A stretch of DNA of 64,000 bases, from positions 620,001-684,000 of the forward strand of contig CAWAHD010000003.1 in assembly GCA_963781785.1 (NCBI GenBank), written 5' to 3'. Source of the DNA: CAWAHD01 sp963781785 (GTDB taxonomy: Bacteria > Planctomycetota > Planctomycetia > Isosphaerales > Isosphaeraceae). The position numbers and the translations under genes were made by a program. The notes under the pieces are model-generated. The model was not told the origin of the DNA and ran no database searches. It saw only the letters and a list, made by a program, of their open reading frames with translations. Of this stretch, positions 1-8,093 are shown piece after piece; positions within the stretch are counted from its first letter, which is position 1, and every line of letters starts with the position of its first letter.

Positions 1-176
1 CTGAGCCCTTTCCGAAAGCCGCGAAAAAACTTCTGGCTCGTGTCCGCCTTGCCCGAAATCCAACCAAGGAGCTGGCACTGGATGTCGTTCACCCGTTGCT
101 GGAGGAACTGGGTGAGACGCGAGCGGGCGGCAATGTGACGCAGGGCATCATCTTCAGCGATGTCGGCAGTACCCAA
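1..176 (-). CDS. Partial hypothetical protein, third gene of the sigma-CHAT operon
   Basis: An open frame on the minus strand follows the CHAT gene after about 10 bases and runs off the left edge. The visible residues start near a TTG at 174-176 and read as ordinary bacterial protein (ADIAEDDALRHIAARSRL and onward, about 58 residues). No family is recognised. The plus-strand frame 3-244 is also open and of similar codon quality, but it would collide with the end of the CHAT gene; operon continuity favours the minus strand. The start codon is uncertain and a small sequence error near 180 could hide the true one. Confidence 0.4.
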   Translation of the reverse strand, partial: MGTADIAEDDALRHIAARSRLTQFLQQRVNDIQCQLLGWISGKADTSQKFFRGFRKGL

Positions 177-186
177 CGGCGGGGAT

Positions 187-1542
187 TCAAGCGGTTCTGC
201 GGTCCAGATCGACGAAACAGTCGAGCCCCCGGTAGAGGGACATGACCAGGCCGAGCGGGTTTCGGTCTTCCTCGATAAATTGTCGGGCCAGGTCGCGGAC
301 GATTATGCCGACCCGTTTTGGCTCCGCGCCGTTCTGCGGGATGAGCGCCCGGAAGAATCGCTGCGCGTACTCGTCGGCGAAATCAAGCGGGACCTCGATT
401 TGCGCCCCGATCAGGCCCAACGCCCCGCGCCTCAGGAACTCATACGGAATCGTCCGCACGTGGAACAGTGTCTCCAGGTGTCCGCTTTCACAGCCGATGA
501 AGAAGACGAACGGTCGCGTCGAAAAGTCGCGTCCATTGAACCAACTCTGAACGTCGTGAACGGTGATCGGATCGTTATCCGAGAGGGTAAAACTCGGCGG
601 GTGAAGATTCGGATCCCACAAGTCGCCAGCGCCTCTATGATGAGAAAGTATGTAAACAATCACTTCGGCCATGAGGCGCGACCGCACAGCATGTTCGAGT
701 TCGCCACGGAACCGGCGTATCGTGCAGACAAGTCCGTCCAAGCCCTGGAAGAACTCGACCTGTCGCCTGACGTACGGAATCCCCGAGTATTCGTCGATCC
801 GCTCATCGGCATTGATACTCGCGACGATCTTGCCGCTTTCGACCGGCACGAGTCGGAAAGGTTGCGATTGGGCAGGGTCACACGGTCGTTCTTCAATCTC
901 GTGTTGAAGGACGTGGCGATAGCCCCAGAACCCGTCCCAGGTAAAATTGGAGCCGTCCTCCTTGAGGCCCTCGGGGTCGAGATGGGTGTAGAGCATCGGC
1001 CACGGGACCGAGAGCTTGTTGGAGGTCATTTCGAGGACCATCTCAACTTCCCGCGACCGTTCCTCGATACACCGCCCAATCGCCTGCAATTCGGGGTTGC
1101 GATTGCCCTCGAAGAAGAGGAAACGAAAAAGATCGCGCCCGGCTAACGCAAGCCGAGCGCCGATCTCCCGGAATCCCTGCGGAGTCAAAACCGGCTTGAG
1201 GTCAAACATGGTGCGGAACGGCTGCCGTTCCCCCTGCTCCCAGTTGAGCACTTCCCTGGTCCAAACATGCCGGCAAGCTTGGATCTTGCCGAGCAGTCTC
1301 TGGCGGCCGATCACGGCCTTCACGCACGACGCCTGGCCGCTATCACGACAGATCGATCCTCGTCGATGGACGATAAAAAAGTTGGAGCCACATTCGCAGT
1401 CGTCGCTGAGTGTGTAGCAGGGGCAGTCGTGCTCGAAATAGAGCCCTCCGGTCCGCTCGAGCAGGCCTTCGGGCAGTACGTTGAACCGGTGCGAGTTGTC
1501 CACCAGCAGCCTGGGCCGGAGACCCCGTTCGGTCCCGCTCAT
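187..1542 (-). CDS. CHAT-domain (caspase-like) protein coupled to a sigma factor
   Basis: This 451-aa protein ends in a CHAT-type peptidase domain. The sequence shows the two expected catalytic positions: His301/302 in 'LSHHRG' and Cys351 in 'FFIGCESG', followed by the usual 'RRGALGLIGAQ' strand and a C-terminal 'NPLGLVMSLYRGL' segment. Residues 40-51 hold a CPC...CEC cluster that could bind zinc. The middle (about 100-290) is not recognised. The ATG lies one base after the stop of the upstream sigma gene (TGA-T-ATG), so translation is probably coupled. CHAT proteins are cysteine proteases in several defence and death pathways. That this one acts on its sigma neighbour is inference from the pairing. 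Confidence 0.8.
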   Translation of the reverse strand: MSGTERGLRPRLLVDNSHRFNVLPEGLLERTGGLYFEHDCPCYTLSDDCECGSNFFIVHRRGSICRDSGQASCVKAVIGRQRLLGKIQACRHVWTREVLNWEQGERQPFRTMFDLKPVLTPQGFREIGARLALAGRDLFRFLFFEGNRNPELQAIGRCIEERSREVEMVLEMTSNKLSVPWPMLYTHLDPEGLKEDGSNFTWDGFWGYRHVLQHEIEERPCDPAQSQPFRLVPVESGKIVASINADERIDEYSGIPYVRRQVEFFQGLDGLVCTIRRFRGELEHAVRSRLMAEVIVYILSHHRGAGDLWDPNLHPPSFTLSDNDPITVHDVQSWFNGRDFSTRPFVFFIGCESGHLETLFHVRTIPYEFLRRGALGLIGAQIEVPLDFADEYAQRFFRALIPQNGAEPKRVGIIVRDLARQFIEEDRNPLGLVMSLYRGLDCFVDLDRRTA

Positions 1543-1543
1543 A

Positions 1544-2582
1544 TCACAGGTCGTCCCTGTATTTGACCACGGGAAGCACGACTCTCAGTTTCTGCATCAG
1601 CTTCAGGCTTCGGCCGGTCCACACGGTGATGAAGAAGGCGATCCGGCCGCCGCGGTCGAGGCGCAGGTCGAAACGGATCGGCTCCATGTCGCCGACCGCC
1701 GGCAGTGTCGCGCGGAGCGTATCGGGTGTCGCCGTGATATCGTGCCCCGATACGGTGATGAGCAGTTCGGCCCGTTGCACATCTCCCCAGCCCGGTGGCG
1801 CTACGGTTCCCCGGGCCTCAGCGCCCGAGGAGCCCACGATCACGACTCCCATCCGGTACGTGTCATGGACCCAGAACCTGTCCATCACTCCTTCAAACCA
1901 GACGCGAACCCGCCGGTCAGACGGGGCTGCGTCGGGAGCCTGGGCCTCCACCTGGCGGATCTGGTTTGTCATCTCGCGCTCGACGTGCGTCAATGCCCGG
2001 GAGAATTGGTTCCGCAGGGTGTTGCGGTTGATCCGCATCAGCTTGGCATATTCCCGCTGCCAGTCGTCGCCCTTGTAGGTGGCGAAGAACTGGAGCATCT
2101 TCTGATAATCGGACGGCAACCGCTTGAGGATCTCGGTGAGCTGAACCTTGGGAAAGATCCAATTCTGCTCAGCGGAACTGGCAGGTACTGATTCGATCGG
2201 GACGCCCTCGTCTCGATCCCGCTCGGGTTCGATCGTTACCTCATAGCTCACCGTCGAGATCGCACGACGCGATCTGCGGAGGACGTCGTTGGCGCAATTC
2301 GAGCGCAATTCGGTAGAGCCACACGTCGAATCGCGCGACGTTCGGATTGTATGCGTCGCGATCGCGAAAGGCCTTGCCCCAGGCCTCTTCCAGGATGTCG
2401 TCGACACGGTGCGCGATCGGTCCTTTCGACAGCTTCTTCCGGAGCGAGGCGGTCAACTTCCCCGTGAAGTGGGAGACCAAGGCCCTGAAAGCCGTGTGGT
2501 CCCCACCCCGGAAATCCATGATAAGCTCGGCGATCCGAGGTTCCCCGATCGCGGGTCTGAACTCCAAGGGATGCATGGTCAT
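1544..2582 (-). CDS. Atypical ECF-like sigma factor with C-terminal beta-rich extension (frameshifted)
   Basis: Two overlapping frames join into one sigma factor of about 345 residues. The first (from ATG 2582) carries region 2, ending 'ARFDVWLYRIAL'. The second resumes with 'NCANDVLRRSRRAISTVSY' and region 4 ('FATYKGDDWQREYAKLMRI'). The break is one base near 2293-2300, and the intact paralogue at 3839-4492 reads straight through the same motif, so a sequence error is likely. After region 4 comes about 130 residues of unrecognised sequence rich in short hydrophobic strands, which the paralogue lacks; this could be a sensing, inhibitory or protease-target domain. ATG 2576 and TTG 2603 are alternative starts. 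Confidence 0.75.
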
Positions 2583-2691
2583 TTGCGCTGTCCCAGGTCG
2601 CAATCCGGAACGACCGTCATGGCGATGTATACTCTATCCCAGATCGGTATGCTACGATCTACCAGACGAGACGTTCCGAACCGGATCTGTC

Positions 2692-2931
2692 TTAGCCGAA
2701 GAGCGTGAGTTTCGGGAAGAACCTCAGGAAGCCCTCACGCGGTGACCTAGAGCGACACTCTGCTGGCGCGACACCAAGTCCGGGGCTGGTCTTGCGGCCC
2801 GTAAGGGAAATCGACCTTCCGGACTGGCCCGTCAGATTCGCGCCACAGCCCCGCAAGGGCTCCCCGGCAGCGTTCGGCTCGGCGGCCGCCTCAACGGCAG
2901 AATATTCGCCCGTCGTGGTGAAGGTCAACAT
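2692..2931 (-). CDS. 79-aa small protein heading the sigma-CHAT operon
   Basis: A short frame starts at ATG 2931 with a strong Shine-Dalgarno (GAAAGGAG, about 7 bases before the ATG) and encodes 79 residues starting MLTFTTTGEYSAVEAAAEPN. It has no membrane segment and no family that I recognise. The C-terminal half is rich in Ser, Arg and Gly and ends FFPKLTLFG. It lies about 110 bases upstream of the sigma gene on the same strand, so it is probably its first co-transcribed gene. It could be a regulatory peptide or a protease substrate; neither is shown. The ribosome site is the main reason to call it real. Confidence 0.5.
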   Translation of the reverse strand: MLTFTTTGEYSAVEAAAEPNAAGEPLRGCGANLTGQSGRSISLTGRKTSPGLGVAPAECRSRSPREGFLRFFPKLTLFG

Positions 2932-3838
2932 GTTGGTCACTCCTTTCGTCAACGATTGCTGCGGGTAAATGAATTTGGACGATTCCCATAGAGCGTCTCG
3001 TTCAGCCGGCACCCCTGAAGATCCGGCGCCACCGCGACAGACTGTCAGGCTGCAAGCCAGCCTACAGCCCGGAGGAACGAGGCTGCCGTTGGTCCCCTGG
3101 GGCCCCTGTGCGGTGGGGGAGTGCGGCTCAAGAGGCCGTTCGTGTGGGCGAGTTCGCCGCGAGAAGCGCCCACGGCAGTCATCGATTCGATATACATAGA
3201 TTTACTGATCTGTTTCAATTGGACAAACATCACAGCCACTCGAAGTTGATCGCCCATCATAATCCCCAGTCTCATGATCTGTTTTCGACGCATGATCGAC
3301 ATCCGCACCTTTACGGGGATGTCTGCCGGCCGAACCAGGATGACCGCCACTTCGGACGATGACCGGCTCCCCGATCCCGGCCTCCGGAGACGGTGGCTCA
3401 GGGACAACGCTCGTAGTTCCACTGCGTATCGGCCCTCACCTTGCTCTACGTGCGGCCGTTGCATTGAAGCTGCCTGCCACCTGGGACCGGGCGGCTGCCT
3501 CTTCGAGCGGCGTACCGTGGGACTGCTCCCCGCAAACAACTTGGTAGAGCTCCAGGCAGAACGTCACGAATGTCGGAGCATTTCGCCGATCTGGGTATCT
3601 TATCGCAAGGTGATGAAATTGAATGAGTTGCAGTAATTGGTCAAGCCGCGCCGGCGCCGACTGCAACGGTCGAGCGTATGTTTCTTACGGGGAGACAAGA
3701 TTGCTGATCCCGCGCCGGGCTCCCCACCCGGCGCCCCAAGCATCGCGACAACGCCATTTACAAGGGAGATGGAATCGACGCCCGGAACAGGCAGCAGGCT
3801 TCTTTGAGACAGCGATCTGGAATGAGGGAGTGAATGGA
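2932..3838. other. Divergent intergenic region between the two sigma operons
   Basis: About 900 bases without a convincing gene separate the two outward-facing operons. Both promoters should lie here. An AT-rich patch at about 3180-3250 (around 'GATATACATAGATTTACTG') stands out against the GC-rich background and is the best place to look for them. I could not assign -35/-10 boxes with confidence. Confidence 0.5.
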
Positions 3839-4492
3839 ATGTCGACTCTACCGCAACCTGATCCGTACTTAACCGAAGCTCAGGTCAGAGAGTACATCGA
3901 TGGTTTCAGAAAGGGAGAACCGGACGCCGTCGCGGCCCTGGTCTCCCACTCCAACAGGAAGTTCCGCCGCATGCTCAGGAAGAAGTTGCGGGGAGGGCTA
4001 TACGCGCACAAGATCGACGACGTCCTCCAGGACGCATGGAAGCGGGCGTACCAGTTCCGCCACCACTACGACCCGGAGGTCGCGCGATTCGATGTCTGGT
4101 TTTACCGGATCGTGATCAACTGCGCCAATGATGTCCTACGCAGGTCAAGGCGCGAGGTCTCGACTGTCTCTTACGACGCGATCGACGAGGCGAGTGCAGA
4201 ACGGGTTCGCGAGTATCGTGACGTCAGTCCGGCGGTGTCCGCAGGTTCGTCATCTCCTGCCGAACCAGGGGACCCACGGCAACTCGCGATCCTGCGTGAG
4301 GTTCTCACAGGGTTGCGGCGTGAATATCAGGAAATGCTCCAGTTCTTCGCCACCTACAAGGGCGACGACTGGCAATACCAATACTCCAAATTGATGGGGA
4401 TCAAACGCAGCACGTTGCGCAGCCGGTTCTCCCGGGCATTGCAGAAGCTGAAGAAAGGAATGGCTCGTCGCGAGCAAGGAGGTGCACGATGA
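3839..4492 (+). CDS. Atypical ECF-like sigma factor
   Basis: This 217-aa protein is a sigma70-family factor with only regions 2 and 4. Region 2 (about residues 13-110) contains 'KIDDVLQDAWKRAYQ' and 'FDVWFYRIVINCANDVLRR'. Region 4 (about 145-215) contains 'QEMLQFFATYKGDDWQYQY' and the helix-turn-helix 'LMGIKRSTLRSRFSRALQKL'. It is clearly paralogous to the frameshifted sigma gene on the other side of the divergent region but lacks its C-terminal extension. ATG 3839 was chosen because a GGGAG ribosome site sits at the right distance; the open frame extends further upstream without support. Its stop overlaps a possible downstream ATG, and an intrinsic terminator follows at once. Confidence 0.85.
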   Translation: MSTLPQPDPYLTEAQVREYIDGFRKGEPDAVAALVSHSNRKFRRMLRKKLRGGLYAHKIDDVLQDAWKRAYQFRHHYDPEVARFDVWFYRIVINCANDVLRRSRREVSTVSYDAIDEASAERVREYRDVSPAVSAGSSSPAEPGDPRQLAILREVLTGLRREYQEMLQFFATYKGDDWQYQYSKLMGIKRSTLRSRFSRALQKLKKGMARREQGGAR

Positions 4493-4525
4493 CCGATCGA
4501 TCTCGGAAGCAGACGTTGACTGAAT

Positions 4526-4559
4526 CCCACCCTCCCGCCGGGGGTGGGCCATCTTTTTT
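4526..4559 (+). terminator. Intrinsic terminator or attenuator just after the sigma gene
   Basis: CCCACCC at 4526-4532 pairs with GGGTGGG at 4542-4548, with two further inner pairs and a 5-base loop. Six T residues follow at 4554-4559. The hairpin sits 34 bases after the sigma stop and before the probable start of the next gene, so it can uncouple sigma expression from the rest of the operon. Confidence 0.75.
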
Positions 4560-4596
4560 CGAAACCGTTGGAACTCAATACGGAGCGAATTCTTCG

Positions 4597-4941
4597 ATGT
4601 CGCACGACGAACAGACCCCGGAAGAACAGAGGTGGTTCAGGGAGATGATCTCTCAGCTCAACCCCAAGCTTGTGATGCCCGGGGGCGTCGTCATCGAAGA
4701 CACTGACCCGGGAGCGTTCGATGACGCTTCGTTATTCACCGACGGTACCGACGACGAGCTCGCGGAGCTGCTCGACAACATGAAGCCTGAGGAACCAGAC
4801 CCGGCGCTGACGGACAAGATCGTCTCGTCCATCGTGGGCCCGGACATCCCGACGGTGCGGTTCGAGAGTCTCATGCCGATCGCCGCGGAACAGAACAAAC
4901 CGACGGGCGCGGAGCAGGATAAGGGACTGCGATTCTCGTGA
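4597..4941 (+). CDS. Small acidic protein of unknown function
   Basis: The protein (114 aa from ATG 4597) is strongly acidic, beginning MSHDEQTPEEQRWFREMISQ and containing 'DDASLFTDGTDDELAELLDN'. I recognise no domain. The frame is open back to an ATG at 4489 that overlaps the sigma stop (ATGA). That longer form (150 aa) would translate through the terminator hairpin, so the start at 4597, preceded by a GGAG, is preferred. It lies between the sigma gene and an isopropylmalate-synthase-like enzyme. Position and charge make a sigma-binding or anti-sigma role possible but unproven. Confidence 0.6.
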   Translation: MSHDEQTPEEQRWFREMISQLNPKLVMPGGVVIEDTDPGAFDDASLFTDGTDDELAELLDNMKPEEPDPALTDKIVSSIVGPDIPTVRFESLMPIAAEQNKPTGAEQDKGLRFS

Positions 4942-4975
4942 GGCCCGGACGCGCCCGGCCACCAAGGTCGATGTC

Positions 4976-6559
4976 GTGGACACGACCCTGCGTGACGGCC
5001 TGCAATGGCTCACGGAATCGTGCATCCCCATTCCCGAACGTGTGCGGCTGGCCGTCGCGATCGAAAACGCCGGCATCGACGTGATCGAAGCCGGCTTCCC
5101 GGCCCATTCCCCGCGGGCGTTCAAGGCCGTGCAGGCGGTCGCCGCCGTGGTGTCGCGGGCCGTCGTCTGCGCGATGGCTCGGTGCACGCCGGATCTTGAC
5201 GACGTCCGGCGCGCCGTGCTCGCCCTGGATGGAGCACAGCGCCGACGGGTGAATCTCGGGCTGATCGGGGAGAAGTTCCGCCGCCAGATCCGGACGCCGG
5301 AGGGCCGGGCGCGGGTCCTCGAAGTCGTTCAGCAGAACATCCTGTTATTGCGGGAGGAAGGAGTCGAGGTCGAGTTCAGCATCGAGGATGCCAGCCGAAT
5401 CCGCTTCCACTTCCTGCTCAGGGCATTCCAGGTGGCAATCGCCGCCGGAGCAACGGTCCTGAACTTGCCCGACACTTACGGCGTCGCGACGCCGATCGAC
5501 TACGGGCGGAGGATCGACAGGCTTCGCCGCCGCCTCAAGCTGGGCATCCCCGGCGGTGCCATCCTGAGCGTCCACTGTCATAACGACCTCGGCTTGGCCG
5601 TGGCTAATTCCCTGGCGGGTTGCCTCGCCGGTGCCAGGCAGATCGAGTGCACGGTCAACGGAATCGGTCCGCGAGCCGGCAATGCCGCGCTCGAGGAGAT
5701 CGTCATGAACTTCGACCTCCACCGTGACCATTACCGCCTCAAGACCGATGTCGACGCCACGCACCTCCAGCGGCTCAGTCAGATGGTCGCGGCGGGCACC
5801 GGCCTGTACCTGGACCGGCGCAAGCCGATCGTCGGCGTCGACGCCCTCAAGCCCAACCCAACCAGTATCGTCCCCAACCTGATCCGGGAAAAGGTCGGCG
5901 AGCAGACGGTCGACACGGCTCTGGACAGCGGGATGAGTCGGCCGCAGGTCCGCAAGCGGCTCGAGAGCCTGGGTTACACGCTCGAAGACGACCACATCGA
6001 CCGCATCCACGCGGCCTATAAGTCGCTAGCCCAGAGAAAGGCGAGGGTCTACGACCGCGATCTGGTCGCGCTGATGTTCGAGCAGAGCCGGCCCCAGCCG
6101 CAGCGCGGCGCCTGGGCTTTGCTGAGCTATCAGGCCACTTCGAGCTCTTCCCCCCCACGGACAGCCCGCGTCAGCATCCGCGAGCCGGCGGGTCGGACCG
6201 TCGAAGCAATGGCCAGCGGCGACGGTGCGATCGGCGCCGTCTTCAAGGCGATCGCCGAGGCGACGTCCATCCCGGTGGTCGTCGATCGTTGTGTTACGGC
6301 CAGCATCACCGAGGGTGGCGACGCTCAGATCCAGGTCATCCTCGACCTCCTCGAGGATAATCGTATCTTCAGGAGTCGCGCGGTCTCGACCGATTCCGTG
6401 GAGGCGGCCGCGTTGGCCTGCGTGAAGGCCATCAACGACATCTATCTCTACAGGATCCGAAAGAGCGCCGGCGAACTCAAAGTCGACGACGACCCGCTGG
6501 AAAATATCGATATCGATGATGAAGATCGCCAGCTCATCCCCATGTATGAGTACGCATAA
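4976..6559 (+). CDS. 2-isopropylmalate/homocitrate synthase-family enzyme
   Basis: This 527-aa protein is a DRE-TIM acyltransferase of the LeuA/homocitrate/citramalate group, which condenses acetyl-CoA with a 2-oxoacid. It shows the N-terminal 'DTTLRDG' loop (residues 2-8), the metal-binding 'HCHNDLGLAVANSLAG' (200-215), the 'NGIGPRAGNAALEEIVMN' strand and a LeuA-type C-terminal regulatory domain (about 380-510). The usual Glu after DTTLRDG is Leu, so substrate choice may differ from true LeuA. The GTG start at 4976 clips the first beta strand; residues TKVDVV just upstream are in frame, so the true start may lie earlier behind a small error. No other leucine genes are nearby, which argues for a specialised role in this operon. 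Confidence 0.8.
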   Translation: MDTTLRDGLQWLTESCIPIPERVRLAVAIENAGIDVIEAGFPAHSPRAFKAVQAVAAVVSRAVVCAMARCTPDLDDVRRAVLALDGAQRRRVNLGLIGEKFRRQIRTPEGRARVLEVVQQNILLLREEGVEVEFSIEDASRIRFHFLLRAFQVAIAAGATVLNLPDTYGVATPIDYGRRIDRLRRRLKLGIPGGAILSVHCHNDLGLAVANSLAGCLAGARQIECTVNGIGPRAGNAALEEIVMNFDLHRDHYRLKTDVDATHLQRLSQMVAAGTGLYLDRRKPIVGVDALKPNPTSIVPNLIREKVGEQTVDTALDSGMSRPQVRKRLESLGYTLEDDHIDRIHAAYKSLAQRKARVYDRDLVALMFEQSRPQPQRGAWALLSYQATSSSSPPRTARVSIREPAGRTVEAMASGDGAIGAVFKAIAEATSIPVVVDRCVTASITEGGDAQIQVILDLLEDNRIFRSRAVSTDSVEAAALACVKAINDIYLYRIRKSAGELKVDDDPLENIDIDDEDRQLIPMYEYA

Positions 6560-6646
6560 GCGCAATTGGATCAAAACGTAAGGGATGTCCCGGACTCTCC
6601 GGGCCCGGGACGTCCCCGCACGGCACTCGATGCTGGAGAACCACCC

Positions 6647-8093
6647 GTGCCGATGCAACCGATCTCCGGCCGCTACCGCACGCTCCCGCTCTCGGGGGGT
6701 GGCGAGGCGCCGTTTTACATCGTGGCTTTTGACGAGCGTGGCGGCGTGCGCGGGCCGAAGACCCTCGCCCACCTGCTGGCCGAAGCGTCGTCCGGCAAGT
6801 TTACCGACGCCTTTGTCTTCTCACATGGGTGGAACAACGATTGGAAAGACGCCACCGAGCTATATCACGGCTTCATCGCCGGCTACCGCGCGATGATCGA
6901 GCGGCGCGCGATCGATCACGGCCGGGAATTCTGCCCCTTGCTCGTTGGTGTCACCTGGCCAAGCGTCGAGCTGGTTTTCTCCGAGGAGCGGCTCGAGCCG
7001 GAGTTCGCCGGCGGCGGAATCCGCGAGCGACGGAGGTCTCGACCTGGCCCTGGTGGCCCTGGCCGAGCGGATCAACGCCGGGGACGTCAGACGACTCTAC
7101 GACTTCGCGGGCCGCAATGATGGCCTGAACGATGCCGATCTCGCAGAGCTCGCGGCTCTGCTCGGCCCGCTGACCGAAGCCCCCGACGACGAGCTCGCCG
7201 GCGTACCTGCGCTGGACGCCAACCGCCTGGCCGCCGCTTGGTCTCACATCGGCGGCGAGCAACCCCGCCTCGACCCGGCGGGGCACTTCGACCTCGAGTC
7301 CCTCTTCGGACCCAAGGATGCCGAGGGCGAAGTGATACGCGTCCGGGCGTCTCCACCGCCTGAACTGGCCGGTGGCCGCACCACGCGGCCCTACAGCGTG
7401 CGCGACCTGCTCCGACTGTTGACCGTCTGGACAATGAAGGATCGCGCGCGATCGATCGGCGTGGAGGGCGTGGCCCCGCTCCTGTCCGGACTCCTCGATG
7501 CCGGCCACGCGATCCGCATCCATGGGATCGGCCACTCGTTCGGGTGTAAGGTGCTGCTCTCAGCAATCTCCGCGCGACGGTTCGACCAACCCGTCGATTC
7601 CCTGCTCCTGCTCCAGCCGGCCGTCTCGTGCTGGTGCTTCGCCGAAAGGGTGCCGCACCGCCCGTGGTCCGGGGGTTTTCTGCCCGCACTCGAGCGAGTT
7701 CGCCAGCCGATCATGCTGACCTACAGTAGGAGAGACCACGCGCTACGGGCTTTGCCGATCGCCCTGCGACGCGACCACGACCCGGGCGAGTCGGCGCCTG
7801 AGGTGGCGGACGAGCCGGCCCCCGACCCCTACGCCGCACTCGGCTTCGTCGGCGCCGCCGGCAACCCACAATGCGGTCGTACATCCGTTCTCGATCCCAT
7901 GAACCGCTACGGCCTCGACCTGGGAGCAAAACGGGTCTGGTCAATCGACGCCTCGACCCGGATCGGCGGACATGGCAAGATCTGCAACGAGTCCGTCTAC
8001 TGGGCCCTCTACAACCAACTCGTGACCTCGGAGTATACCCCGGAGACGAGCGATCCGCGAGCTCATCGACGCTCGAAGTCGGAGGCTCGATGA
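6647..8093 (+). CDS. Alpha/beta-hydrolase-like protein (frameshifted)
   Basis: Two frames join into a protein of about 480 residues. The first contains 'FVFSHGWNNDWKDA', a typical early strand and oxyanion region. The second contains 'IRIHGIGHSFGCKVLLSAIS', whose GHSFG is a nucleophile elbow with Ser. The frame changes by one base near 7005-7020, in a run of GGC repeats, so an indel error is likely. GTG 6647 is chosen because a GGAG sits about 8 bases before it; ATG 6653 is the alternative. The stop overlaps the start of the CHAT gene (ATGA), so the two are translationally coupled. Substrate is unknown. Confidence 0.7.

Noticed and set aside
3..244. Plus-strand frame at the left edge
   Set aside because: Codon quality is similar to the minus frame, but it would overlap the end of the CHAT gene convergently; the minus-strand operon reading was preferred.
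160..1146. Long plus-strand open frame of 328 codons
   Set aside because: It is antisense to the CHAT gene, has no ribosome site or domain, and reflects GC-rich codon shadowing.
2241..2603. True pseudogenisation of the left sigma factor
   Set aside because: The single-base break is like those in rpsM and rpsD, and both halves are conserved with the paralogue, so an error is more likely.
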